30,362 nucleotides of DNA, taken from contig JAYVZE010000220.1 of NCBI GenBank assembly GCA_043783625.1, forward strand, positions 1-30,362, in the 5' to 3' direction. This stretch comes from JAFDVL01 sp043783625 (lineage in GTDB: Bacteria; Acidobacteriota; Blastocatellia; RBC074). The notes beneath the pieces are model-generated. The model saw nothing but the letters and a program-made list of their open reading frames with translations. It searched no databases and was not told the DNA's origin. The translations under genes were made by a program, and so were the position numbers. Positions 7,769 to 15,953 of the stretch are shown piece by piece (the stretch's first letter is position 1; each line of letters starts with the position of its first letter).

Positions 7769-7972
7769 ATGAAAATAGATAAATTAAAGCAGCGATTACA
7801 AAAGGATCGCCCGGCCTCATCGCTGACGATTAATGTTCCCGACGATGTGGTTGACGATCTTGCAAAAGTAGCACTACATCTGGGCTTCCGTGATTATACA
7901 ACTCTGGTTCGCGCTTATATTGGACAGGGCTTGCGAACCGATTTGGCGCGGATTGAAGCCATCCCGAAATAG
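7769..7972 (+). CDS. Ribbon-helix-helix-like antitoxin/DNA-binding protein, C-terminus cut by frameshift
   Basis: The 67-residue product contains SLTINVPDDVVDDLAKVALHLGF followed by YTTLVRAYIGQGLRTDLARIE. This pattern of one short beta strand and two helices resembles small CopG/ribbon-helix-helix-like proteins that act as antitoxins or repressors. The reading frame stops at TAG 7970-7972, but coding-looking sequence continues in the next frame to 8067. One missing base near 7963-7965 would account for the break. The intact protein would be about 99 residues. No toxin gene is recognisable beside it. The UPF0175 gene follows at 8111. Confidence 0.65.
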   Translation: MKIDKLKQRLQKDRPASSLTINVPDDVVDDLAKVALHLGFRDYTTLVRAYIGQGLRTDLARIEAIPK

Positions 7973-8067
7973 TCAATTTAGTTTCCAGTTTGCGGCGGCA
8001 GGGTATCTCAGAAGAGATTATTGCGAAAGCGATTGCCGAAGCACGCGGACTGATGGAGGCAGCATAG
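7966..8067 (+). pseudogene. Out-of-frame C-terminal part of the preceding small protein
   Basis: Read from GAA at 7966, this frame encodes EIVNLVSSLRRQG followed by ISEEIIAKAIAEARGLMEAA and a TAG stop at 8065-8067. It has no start codon of its own, and a TGA lies just upstream at 7954-7956. It joins smoothly to ...ARIEAIP of the preceding gene if one base is inserted in the CCC at 7963-7965. It is therefore either a real frameshift mutation or a one-base assembly error. A canonical -1 slippery heptamer is not present, so programmed frameshifting is unlikely. Confidence 0.6.
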
Positions 8068-8110
8068 TTTTGCGTAGTGGATTCAACGCATCAACGAAGG
8101 AGTTATAATT

Positions 8111-8344
8111 ATGAGCATAGTCATTTCCGATGAAGTACTTTCTGCTACCAGATTGACAGCGGTTGAGCTGACGCAGGAATTAGCGATTGCCCTTTTCCAG
8201 CGTGAGAAGCTCACGCTTGGGCAAGCCAGCCAATTAGCGGAAATGAATCAATGGCAATTCCAACAACTTTTGGCGAGTCGCCAAATTCCAATTCATTATG
8301 ACGTGGCTGACTTTGAAAGGGATTTGCAAACCTTGATGAACTAG
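8111..8344 (+). CDS. UPF0175-family small protein (antitoxin-like)
   Basis: The 77-residue protein matches UPF0175 in length and pattern: ELAIALFQREKLTLGQASQLAEMNQWQFQQLLASRQIPI at about 23-61, followed by an acidic tail (YDVADFERDLQTL). The region contains a helix-turn-helix-like segment (LTLGQASQLAEMNQWQFQQLL). UPF0175 genes are often found next to a PIN-domain DUF3368 gene and are treated as antitoxins. No PIN gene is present here, so this copy is solitary. AAGGAG lies about 9 bases before the ATG. It follows the broken small gene by 43 bases and may once have shared its transcript. Confidence 0.8.
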   Translation: MSIVISDEVLSATRLTAVELTQELAIALFQREKLTLGQASQLAEMNQWQFQQLLASRQIPIHYDVADFERDLQTLMN

Positions 8345-8421
8345 CTGAAAATCTGAGGTGAGATGAGGAAGTGAAAAAGTTTGTTAGGTAAGAGTTTGAA
8401 GGAATTATCGGGAGAGCTTAT

Positions 8422-9105
8422 ATGATTACACTGACTGTGAATCGAAACCAGATTGATTACGTGGGAATATTTGAGAGACCAGCTTTCAGCTTAGTTAGTA
8501 ACGTCCGTGTTCTGGAAGGACTTTATGAAATTTTTTCAAAGTTTCAGGTAGCACTATCTGACTTCCGATTAGATGCTACTTCAGCAGTACCAACTGAAAA
8601 TAGCGTCAGTATTTTTCTCAAATCATTAGGGCAATATAAGCTTAGATTTGATCGTGTGGAGTGGGCGGTAATCAACTTTGTGGATGAAGATTTTCCTCGT
8701 TTACCAGAAGTGCTGATGCGTGGCGAAGAGTGGCTTCACTCTGTGGAGGCGAATGTAACTTTCAAGACTCATACATTTGTTTATGGCGCGCATTGTCTTT
8801 TATCTAATGGAACCGCAAAAGATTTTCTACTCGGTCTACCCGTTAAGTTTAATTTTCGTTTTGGGGAAAGTCTTGGAAATGGGCTAGTGTTTAATTGGCA
8901 TGACGCAAGAGTTGGAGGCAGGTTCAATTTAATTATAGATCACTCCTTATCAGTTAAAGATGGTATTTTTATTCAGCTTGCATACGTTGGCGAGAGTGAC
9001 CGTGTTGATTACCCTCAGATTCTAAGTATCGGACAGCAATCGCTTAACGAAGTTTTAGGTCAGATTGGACTTCAGTTTGAGCAAGAAGAGGAGATTGGTT
9101 CATGA
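8422..9105 (+). CDS. Unknown protein, first gene of a three-gene cassette
   Basis: I do not recognise this 227-residue protein. It has no signal peptide or membrane segment and appears to be an alpha/beta soluble protein. Visible landmarks are WAVINFVDEDFPRLPE (about 81-96), LVFNWHDARVGGRFNLIIDHSL in the C-terminal half, and an acidic end (FEQEEEIGS). GGGAG lies about 9 bases before the ATG. Its stop overlaps the next start in ATGA (9102-9105), so translation is probably coupled. Codon use and composition (27/60 G+C at 8461-8520) are closer to the core genome than the DUF4238 gene. It might be a component with the next two genes. Confidence 0.7.
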   Translation: MITLTVNRNQIDYVGIFERPAFSLVSNVRVLEGLYEIFSKFQVALSDFRLDATSAVPTENSVSIFLKSLGQYKLRFDRVEWAVINFVDEDFPRLPEVLMRGEEWLHSVEANVTFKTHTFVYGAHCLLSNGTAKDFLLGLPVKFNFRFGESLGNGLVFNWHDARVGGRFNLIIDHSLSVKDGIFIQLAYVGESDRVDYPQILSIGQQSLNEVLGQIGLQFEQEEEIGS

Positions 9106-9641
9106 GTTTACAAATACAAAGCACAAGCCTTAATCAGAGAGAGTTGCCTAAGTATTTGACCAGCGGAATTTCTTTCTGGCAGAAAACTGTCAATAATTTA
9201 CCTCAATCCGGTATATCGCGGGGAGCGGCTGCACTTCCGGCTTATTCGAGGCCGACAACCGAACGTATTAGCACTCGTCTCGCTGAAGCCATCAGGGCAT
9301 CACGTTACATTCTTGATCTGGAAGATGATTGGGACGAAGAAGGAAGTCCGCGATTCAATGAGGCTACTTGGATTCGGGCAACAAATTTTGTAAAACAAAT
9401 TGCTTTGTCCTATCGCCAATCTGCTGGAATTTGGATTGATCCCCCGCGCATTCTACCAGGCCCGAAGGGGAGTATTGACATTCATTGGAAAACCTCAAAA
9501 CGAGAGCTACTAATCAATATCCCTGAAGACGATAAGCTCCCTGCTGATTATTATGGTTCAGGCAGCGCAACGGACATTATCAAAGGTAAACTGGAAACTT
9601 CTGCGAAGAACGAATGGATTTTGGTGTGGCTAACGAGATAA
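9102..9641 (+). CDS. Unknown protein, second gene of a three-gene cassette
   Basis: The 179-residue soluble protein has a disordered-looking N-terminus (about 1-55), an acidic Trp motif LEDDWDEEGSPRFNEATW (73-90), a helix, and then PPRILPGPKGSIDIHW (114-129) with RELLINIPED. This layout, an acidic W-D motif, a helix, and PP-x-I-x-P-x-x-x-G-x-I-x-x-x-W, resembles an unnamed family seen as conserved hypotheticals in many bacteria. No activity is known to me. The ATG overlaps the stop of the gene before it by four bases. Its own 3' end overlaps the next gene by 28 bases, a strong sign of an operon. Confidence 0.72.
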   Translation: MSLQIQSTSLNQRELPKYLTSGISFWQKTVNNLPQSGISRGAAALPAYSRPTTERISTRLAEAIRASRYILDLEDDWDEEGSPRFNEATWIRATNFVKQIALSYRQSAGIWIDPPRILPGPKGSIDIHWKTSKRELLINIPEDDKLPADYYGSGSATDIIKGKLETSAKNEWILVWLTR

Positions 9642-10045
9642 ATTCATTCTGGGAAAAAGAACCCATCCCGGACGACGCTTTACTGTTTATGCGGGTTCAC
9701 AAAAACAATCTTGATTCTAATGGCGAGCCAATCCCCGGTGCTTTTCGGAATCAACCAACTCGTGCAGATGGAATGTCCACTGATTGGAATAGGCATTCAA
9801 CTCCAGAAGAGTGTCAGGCGCGGGCAAAGACACCGGAAGTTAATGCTGTCATCATTTTGCCCGTTGCAGAAGTATGCAAAATAGCCGATCAGACAGTTGA
9901 ACATACTCCCATCTATGAGCCTTTATCTGAGCCACCTATCTTGAACCGCGCCCACACCGATGTGTTTGGAGAAAAAACAACGGAGGCGAGGTTTCATTTC
10001 ATGAGAATTTATCGCTTCGCCATTAAGCTGGAAAAGCAATCGTAG
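9614..10045 (+). CDS. Unknown protein, third gene of a three-gene cassette
   Basis: The 143-residue soluble protein contains DDALLFMRVHKNN (20-32), MSTDWNRH (54-61) and a conserved-looking NRAHTDVFGEK (111-121) near the C-terminus. The ordered His/Asp residues could be functional, but I can name no family or activity. The ATG at 9614 is kept because the first motif begins at residue 20. The next in-frame ATG (9689) would remove it. It starts inside the end of the preceding gene in another frame. metH follows after 61 bases and is probably a separate unit. Confidence 0.68.
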   Translation: MDFGVANEINSFWEKEPIPDDALLFMRVHKNNLDSNGEPIPGAFRNQPTRADGMSTDWNRHSTPEECQARAKTPEVNAVIILPVAEVCKIADQTVEHTPIYEPLSEPPILNRAHTDVFGEKTTEARFHFMRIYRFAIKLEKQS

Positions 10046-10106
10046 AAACGTCCCTCTTTTATTCACGCCCTGCTAACCTGTTCAAGTTGTAATATTCGTC
10101 TTGCTT

Positions 10107-13100
10107 ATGACATCTCATTCATCAATTTTACCCACTCTCAAAAAACTTCTCTCCGAACGCATCCTCATCATTGACGGTGCGATGGGGACGATGATTCAGC
10201 AGCATAAGCTTGAAGAAGCGGATTATCGCGGCGAGCAATTTAAAGATTGGGCTTCGGACATCAAAGGCAATAACGATCTGCTTTCGATCACGCAGCCGCA
10301 CATTATTGAAGAAATTCATTCTCAGTATTTGTACGCAGGCGCGGAAATCATTGAGACGAATACGTTCAATTCGCAATCTGTCACGCTCGCAGATTACGGG
10401 ATGGCGCATCTTGCCTACGATTTCAATTTCGCTGCTGCCAAAGTCGCCCGCGCTGCCGTAGACAAATTCTTAACCGAAAACCCTGATCGTGTAGCCTTCG
10501 TCGCGGGCGCGCTGGGGCCTACGAATAAAACGGCTTCGCTCTCGCCGGATGTCAATAATCCCGCTTTTCGTTCGGTGTCTTATGACGAATTAGTTGATTC
10601 GTATTACGAGCAGGCGAAGGCTTTGGTGGATGGCGGATCAGATTTATTAATCGTCGAAACTGTCTTCGATTCGTTGAATTCGAAGGCTGCGCTGTTCGCC
10701 GTCCAGAAATTTTATGAAGACCTTGGACACTCATTGCCATTGATGCTTTCGTTCACGATTACGGATTTGAGCGGACGCACTTTGTCAGGTCAGCAGGTTG
10801 AAGCGTATTTCAATTCGGTCAGCCACGCGCCGCTATTATCCATCGGCATCAACTGCGCTCTCGGCCCGAAAGAAATGCGCCCGTACATCGAAGAGCTTTC
10901 CACCATCGCGCCGATTTATGTCAGCGCGTATCCGAACGCGGGATTGCCGAATCCGTTGCTGCCGACGGGCTTTCCTGAGACTGCCGAAACGTTAGCCCCA
11001 CAGCTCGGCGAATGGGCGGAGCGCGGGTTTTTGAATTTTGTCGGTGGTTGCTGCGGGACTACGCCGGATCACATCAGGGAAATTGCGAAAGCCGTTAAGG
11101 ATTTTGCGCCACGTAAAGTTGCTACGCCGGAGCCATATTTACGCTTGAGCGGTCTGGAAGCGTTAACGGTTCGCCCTGAAACAAATTTCGTCAACATTGG
11201 TGAGCGTACGAATGTCACGGGTTCGCCAAGATTTTCCAAGCTGATTTTGAATGGTCAATACGAAGAAGCCTTAGCCGTCGCTCGTCAACAAGTTGAAAAC
11301 GGCGCACAGATGATTGACGTGAACATGGACGAAGGCATGCTTGATTCAGAAAAGGCGATGGCGCATTTTCTGAATCTCATTGCTTCTGAACCCGACATCG
11401 CTCGCGTACCTGTCGTTATTGACTCTTCTAAGTGGTCAGTCATCGAAGAAGGTCTGAAACGTGTGCAGGGCAAAGCTGTCGTTAATTCGATTTCGCTGAA
11501 AGAAGGTGAAGAGAAATTTATCGAAAGCGCGAAGCTTGTCCGGCGTTACGGCGCGGCAGTCATCGTCATGGCTTTCGATGAAAAAGGGCAGGCGGACAAC
11601 TATGATCGTCGTCTGGAAATTTGTTCACGCGCTTACAATTTGCTCGTGAATGAAGTTGGATTTCCGCCGCAGGATATTATCTTCGATCCTAATATTTTGA
11701 CGGTAGCGACGGGAATGGAAGAGCATAACAACTACGCCGTAGATTTCATCGAAGCGACGCGCTGGATCAAGCAAAATCTGCCCGGCGCAAAAGTCAGCGG
11801 CGGCGTCAGTAATATTTCGTTTTCATTCCGTGGCAACAATGCCGTGCGCGAAGCGATGCACTCTGCGTTCCTCTATCACGCGATCAAGGCGGGAATGGAT
11901 ATGGGCATCGTCAACGCCGGGCAACTGGCTGTCTACGACGATATTCCCGAAGATTTATTGATCCTCGTCGAAGACGTTTTGCTCAATCGCCGCCCTGATG
12001 CCACTGAGCGTTTAGTCACTTTCGCAGACACTGTGAAGCAAGCAGATAAAGCCGAAATCGTAGCCGATGCCTGGCGCGAAGGCACAGTCGAAGAACGCCT
12101 CTCACACGCGCTGGTCAAAGGCATCGTAGATTTTATTGATGAAGACACAGAGGAAGCACGACAGAAATTTCCCCGACCGCTTAACGTCATCGAAGGCCCT
12201 TTAATGGCGGGAATGAACGTTGTTGGAGATTTATTCGGAGCCGGAAAAATGTTCCTCCCGCAAGTCGTCAAATCCGCCCGCGTTATGAAAAAAGCTGTAG
12301 CGTATTTGATGCCTTACATGGAAGCTGAAAAGCTGGCGACAGGGAATCATCAGGCACAGGGAAAAATCCTGATGGCGACGGTCAAGGGGGACGTGCATGA
12401 CATCGGAAAAAATATTGTGGGCGTCGTGCTGGGTTGCAACAATTACGAAGTCATTGATATGGGTGTGATGGTGGCGTGTGACAAAATTCTTGCCGCTGCG
12501 AAGGAACACAACGTAGACATCATCGGGCTGTCGGGATTGATTACACCGTCGCTGGATGAAATGCAGCACGTCGCAAAAGAGATGCAGCGGCAGGGCTTCA
12601 CAATCCCGTTGTTGATTGGCGGAGCGACGACTTCGCGGGTGCATACGGCGGTGAAAATTGCGCATCATTATGAACCGCCGGTGATTCACGTGCTGGATGC
12701 TTCGCGTGCTGTCGGTGTCGCGAGCAAGCTGATTAGTCAGGACTCACGCGCCGAATTCGCTTTGCAAAATCAGGCGCAGCAAAACAAAGATCGTGAAATT
12801 TATTTAGCGAATCGTGAACAGAAAAAGGGAATCAGTATTGAGGCTGCGAGAGCAAATAAAACGCCGATAGATTGGGCTGCCAGTGAGCTGGCCAAGCCTG
12901 AATTTGTCGGCGTGAAATCGTTTGAAGATTTTCCGTTGGAGCAGATTGCGCCGTACATTGATTGGACTCCGTTTTTCAATACGTGGGAGCTGGCGGGCAG
13001 CTATCCGAAAATTCTGAAAGATGAAATTGTCGGCGAACAGGCGACGAAATTATTTGAAGACGCGAAAGAGTTGCTCGCCCAAATCATCAAAGAAAAATCG

Positions 13101-13799
13101 TTGCGTGCGAGAGCTGTCTACGGATTTTTCCCCGCGAATTCGGTTGGCGATGATCTTGAACTTTACACCGATGAGACGCGGACGAAAGTTTTGACGACGC
13201 TCTGCACGCTGCGTCAACAACTGGAAAAACGTACCGGACAATTTAATCAAGCCTTGTCCGATTTTATCGCCCCGAAAGAGAGCGGAAGGCCTGATTATAT
13301 TGGCGCTTTCGCCGTCACCGCCGGAATTGGCGTAGACGACTTAGTCGCCAAATTTAAAGCCGATCACGACGATTACAATGCAATTATGACGCAGGCGTTA
13401 GGAGATCGTTTAGCCGAAGCGTTCGCCGAACTAATGCACAAAAAAGCCAGAGAAATTTTCGGCTACGGCGCGGCGGAAAACATCAGCGTCGAAGAATTAA
13501 TCAAAGAAAAATATCGCGGCATCCGACCTGCGCCCGGCTATCCCGCATGTCCCGATCATACGGAAAAACGAAAACTTTTCGACCTGCTCCAAGCCGAAGA
13601 ACGCGCTGGAATTACGCTGACCGAAAGCTTTGCGATGTATCCGGCAAGTTCGGTCAGCGGCTGGTATTTCGCGCATCCTGAAGCGAAATATTTCGCCGTC
13701 GGGAGAATCGAAAAAGATCAAGTGGAAGAGTATACACAGCGGAAGGGAATTGATGTGGCGGAAGTGGAACGCTGGCTTGCGCCGAATTTGAATTATTGA
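10107..13799 (+). CDS. metH: Cobalamin-dependent methionine synthase
   Basis: The 1230-residue protein is full length for MetH and transfers a methyl group from methyltetrahydrofolate to homocysteine through bound cobalamin. All four modules are present. The homocysteine domain (about 15-335) has zinc ligands C250 and C315-C316 in GGCCGT. The pterin domain begins at NFVNIGERTNVTGS (360-373). The cap and B12 domain (about 655-900) has DVHDIGK, whose H764 ligates cobalt. The C-terminal AdoMet reactivation domain contains RPAPGYPACPDHTEK. No Shine-Dalgarno is obvious; ATG 10107 is preferred to TTG 10101. The 61-base upstream gap is too short for a cobalamin or SAM riboswitch, and none is visible. 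metF is not in the window. Confidence 0.97.
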   Translation: MTSHSSILPTLKKLLSERILIIDGAMGTMIQQHKLEEADYRGEQFKDWASDIKGNNDLLSITQPHIIEEIHSQYLYAGAEIIETNTFNSQSVTLADYGMAHLAYDFNFAAAKVARAAVDKFLTENPDRVAFVAGALGPTNKTASLSPDVNNPAFRSVSYDELVDSYYEQAKALVDGGSDLLIVETVFDSLNSKAALFAVQKFYEDLGHSLPLMLSFTITDLSGRTLSGQQVEAYFNSVSHAPLLSIGINCALGPKEMRPYIEELSTIAPIYVSAYPNAGLPNPLLPTGFPETAETLAPQLGEWAERGFLNFVGGCCGTTPDHIREIAKAVKDFAPRKVATPEPYLRLSGLEALTVRPETNFVNIGERTNVTGSPRFSKLILNGQYEEALAVARQQVENGAQMIDVNMDEGMLDSEKAMAHFLNLIASEPDIARVPVVIDSSKWSVIEEGLKRVQGKAVVNSISLKEGEEKFIESAKLVRRYGAAVIVMAFDEKGQADNYDRRLEICSRAYNLLVNEVGFPPQDIIFDPNILTVATGMEEHNNYAVDFIEATRWIKQNLPGAKVSGGVSNISFSFRGNNAVREAMHSAFLYHAIKAGMDMGIVNAGQLAVYDDIPEDLLILVEDVLLNRRPDATERLVTFADTVKQADKAEIVADAWREGTVEERLSHALVKGIVDFIDEDTEEARQKFPRPLNVIEGPLMAGMNVVGDLFGAGKMFLPQVVKSARVMKKAVAYLMPYMEAEKLATGNHQAQGKILMATVKGDVHDIGKNIVGVVLGCNNYEVIDMGVMVACDKILAAAKEHNVDIIGLSGLITPSLDEMQHVAKEMQRQGFTIPLLIGGATTSRVHTAVKIAHHYEPPVIHVLDASRAVGVASKLISQDSRAEFALQNQAQQNKDREIYLANREQKKGISIEAARANKTPIDWAASELAKPEFVGVKSFEDFPLEQIAPYIDWTPFFNTWELAGSYPKILKDEIVGEQATKLFEDAKELLAQIIKEKSLRARAVYGFFPANSVGDDLELYTDETRTKVLTTLCTLRQQLEKRTGQFNQALSDFIAPKESGRPDYIGAFAVTAGIGVDDLVAKFKADHDDYNAIMTQALGDRLAEAFAELMHKKAREIFGYGAAENISVEELIKEKYRGIRPAPGYPACPDHTEKRKLFDLLQAEERAGITLTESFAMYPASSVSGWYFAHPEAKYFAVGRIEKDQVEEYTQRKGIDVAEVERWLAPNLNY

Positions 13800-13813
13800 A
13801 CGGAGTAGTATTC

Positions 13814-14686
13814 ATGAAAACAAATTTGATGATTGTTATTCTTTTTCTTACGTCTGTCTTTACCGCTCAATTGCAGGCGCAATCTATTGCTACTTGGAAA
13901 GAGTATCATTCTGAAAAAGGAAAATTTAGTATTCTACTTCCTGGCGATCCGAGGTTAGGTCATCGCCCGGTTGGCGCAGATTCTGATTCCTCGATAACGT
14001 ATGTTACGAATTTAATTATTGAGCAAAAAGCCTGGACAATTGCCTATTTTGACTTGCCGCGACCCACCACCAGCGATGCGGAGTTGAAGCAACTTTTTGA
14101 TCAAACAAGAGATCGAATTTTGAAAATGTATTCGGTCGGATTAAGCGAAGAAGTAAATTTAAAGGCAGCAAAATTTCCAAGCAGAGAATTTCGTACGAAG
14201 CCTGATAATAGAGATCGCGTATTTATTTGTCGGTTAGTTTTAGTAGGGCAGCGCGTCTACGAAGTCTGGACATTAACCGAAAAAGAATTGATTCTTTCAG
14301 GTGACATTCCAAGGTATTTCGATTCGTTCAATCCAGTGCTGCTCACTGATGAAGAAATAAAAATTGCAGCACAAAATGAGAAGGAATATATCGCCAAAGC
14401 TCAGCCAATTAAGCAGCGAGTTTCGAGTGGTGTTTTATTAGCAAAGGCAATTAAAAAAGTACAACCTGAAACTCCTAGAGAGGGCGGGATTTCTGGAACT
14501 GTCCAAGTCGAAATTACCATCTCTGAAGAAGGGAAAGTGGTAAAAGGAGAAGCCCTGAACGGTCACCCGCTGCTTCGACCACTCGCGGTTGCTGCGGCGA
14601 TGCAATGGGTTTTTTCGACGATGACACTGGCCGGGCGTCCAATTATGGTGTTAGGAATTCTTCCCTTTGAATTTAAGCGAAAATAA
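13814..14686 (+). CDS. Secreted protein with TonB C-terminal domain
   Basis: The 290-residue product begins with a signal peptide (about 1-22, ending LQAQ). An uncharacterised domain with WKEYHSEKGKFSILLPGDP follows. The last 65 residues (226-290) form a TonB C-terminal-like fold: GISGTVQVEITISEEGKVV, then ALNGHPLLRPLAVAAAMQW and the final strand PFEFKRK. Unlike a classical energy-transducing TonB, it has no proline-rich spacer and its only hydrophobic helix looks cleavable, so it is probably periplasmic and not a motor-coupled TonB. GGAG stands 9 bases before the ATG at 13814. A TTG overlapping the metH stop would give a longer but unlikely product. It directly follows metH with 14 bases between. 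Confidence 0.82.
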   Translation: MKTNLMIVILFLTSVFTAQLQAQSIATWKEYHSEKGKFSILLPGDPRLGHRPVGADSDSSITYVTNLIIEQKAWTIAYFDLPRPTTSDAELKQLFDQTRDRILKMYSVGLSEEVNLKAAKFPSREFRTKPDNRDRVFICRLVLVGQRVYEVWTLTEKELILSGDIPRYFDSFNPVLLTDEEIKIAAQNEKEYIAKAQPIKQRVSSGVLLAKAIKKVQPETPREGGISGTVQVEITISEEGKVVKGEALNGHPLLRPLAVAAAMQWVFSTMTLAGRPIMVLGILPFEFKRK

Positions 14687-14738
14687 CGGGAACCATCACA
14701 TTGCCAATGTATTCCGGTTTTACTGTAAGGGGAATTAA

Positions 14739-15923
14739 GTGAGGAGAGGATACATACAGAATATTTTGAGCATCGTCTCTATTTTTATATGCTTGCTTGC
14801 CTTAAATCCTTGCGTGCATGCTCAGACTATCTCGACAAAACCCGCATATAAATTGTTGTCCGTGCAAGGCGTCGCCGGATTAATATTCGAAATCAATAAA
14901 ATTTCTTCGCAAGGTTATCGAATAAAATTCATCCGCTTTGAAAGACCGCAAGAAGCGTCGGAACTTGCATTCTCAAGAACGCTTATCACAACTGTATTTG
15001 AAGCTCATCCGAAGGCGTTCACTTACACCGCCGCAATGCTTGATTATGCAAATGATATTGATGATTGGCTTTCGTCGGAAGCACATGAAGGGGCGAAATT
15101 AGTGACAGTTTGTGGATTTATGGTCAGGAGAAAAGACACGATCTACGAAGGCGCTATCCAAAAAGAAGTAGAATTGGTGAGCTGGACGAATTTACTTTTG
15201 ACTGAGCGCGAAGCGGCTCCGCGAGACGTGAGTACAGAATTTCGGCTCGAAAAATATTTGCGCGAAGCAGTAGGTCAAAAACAATTATCCGAAGCGGCAC
15301 AGAAGGGGTTTTCTCCAAAGCATGCATTCATCACTATGGAAGTGCGCAAGCTTTCACTTGGCATTCGAGTTCTATTGAAAACGGTGGTGCTGGAACGTGG
15401 ATATAGCTCGTTGGCTCCTGCGCCTGTCAACGAGTTGAAGGTTTTGGATACGCACAACTTCGGGACGTTGGAACGAGAAATTAACGACTTGGCAAAAAAC
15501 GGGTGGAGCATTGATACGCTGTCATCAAATCTGAATTTAGTTTTTCTGACTAAAAAAGAGCCAAAAATTCAGCGGAAATATTTGATTAAAAAATTGCCAT
15601 TGAATGAAAAGAAATTCTTGATTGCGTTTCGTGCTTCTTTGGACGAAGTAAGGCAAGCTAATCTGCATTATGTCGGGATGGTTGGAGCGAGGATGGACGC
15701 CGTAGTATTTTCGAATGAACCAATCGCAAGTCGCTCAGGCTCAAAGCCGGAATATAAATTAATTAGTTTTGTCGAGTCGAAAGAAAATCCACCTGCCTTT
15801 GCTGTGTCTCGATTGCGTGAGATGCAAATTTTGCTTGATAGTGCGATAGTTGACGGGTATGAGTTGCGCGATTTAGTAGTCGCTGAGAACACCAGAGTTT
15901 TGATAATGGTTAAGAGTAATTAA
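14739..15923 (+). CDS. Secreted protein with repeated DUF4177-like units
   Basis: The 394-residue product starts at GTG, with AAGGGG just upstream, and has a signal peptide (1-28, ending VHA). I recognise no named full-length family. Three segments share a pattern of a strand, a helix ending in a Gly-aromatic turn, and a strand: YKLL...INKISSQGYRIKFIRF (37-67), KVLD...REINDLAKNGWSIDTL (234-261) and YKLISF...LLDSAIVDGYELRDLV (339-380). This resembles small DUF4177-type domains (LN..a..GWel). A fourth, weaker unit may lie near 292-324. The protein is probably periplasmic. It follows the TonB-domain gene by 52 bases and may be in the same transcript. Confidence 0.7.
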   Translation: MRRGYIQNILSIVSIFICLLALNPCVHAQTISTKPAYKLLSVQGVAGLIFEINKISSQGYRIKFIRFERPQEASELAFSRTLITTVFEAHPKAFTYTAAMLDYANDIDDWLSSEAHEGAKLVTVCGFMVRRKDTIYEGAIQKEVELVSWTNLLLTEREAAPRDVSTEFRLEKYLREAVGQKQLSEAAQKGFSPKHAFITMEVRKLSLGIRVLLKTVVLERGYSSLAPAPVNELKVLDTHNFGTLEREINDLAKNGWSIDTLSSNLNLVFLTKKEPKIQRKYLIKKLPLNEKKFLIAFRASLDEVRQANLHYVGMVGARMDAVVFSNEPIASRSGSKPEYKLISFVESKENPPAFAVSRLREMQILLDSAIVDGYELRDLVVAENTRVLIMVKSN

Positions 15924-15953
15924 ACTAACAATTCAGTATTTTGTTGCAAAGGT

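Noticed and set aside
7963..7972. Programmed -1 frameshift in the antitoxin-like gene
   Set aside because: The sequence CCCGAAA does not fit the X-XXY-YYZ slippery pattern, and no following stem-loop was evident.
7890..8108. 72-codon open frame after the small antitoxin-like gene
   Set aside because: It overlaps both frames that look coding, has no ribosome site and its translation is rich in Arg, Ser and Cys without pattern.
10046..10106. Riboswitch controlling metH (cobalamin or SAM)
   Set aside because: The gap is only 61 bases and shows no conserved B12-box or SAM-box; it cannot hold either structure.
13796..13813. TTG start overlapping the metH stop for the TonB-domain protein
   Set aside because: The ATG at 13814 has GGAG at good spacing and places the signal peptide at the N-terminus.
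14698..14710. Palindrome ACATTGCCAATGT before the gene at 14739
   Set aside because: It is only six bases per arm in AT-rich DNA and no second site was found, so an operator claim is not supported.
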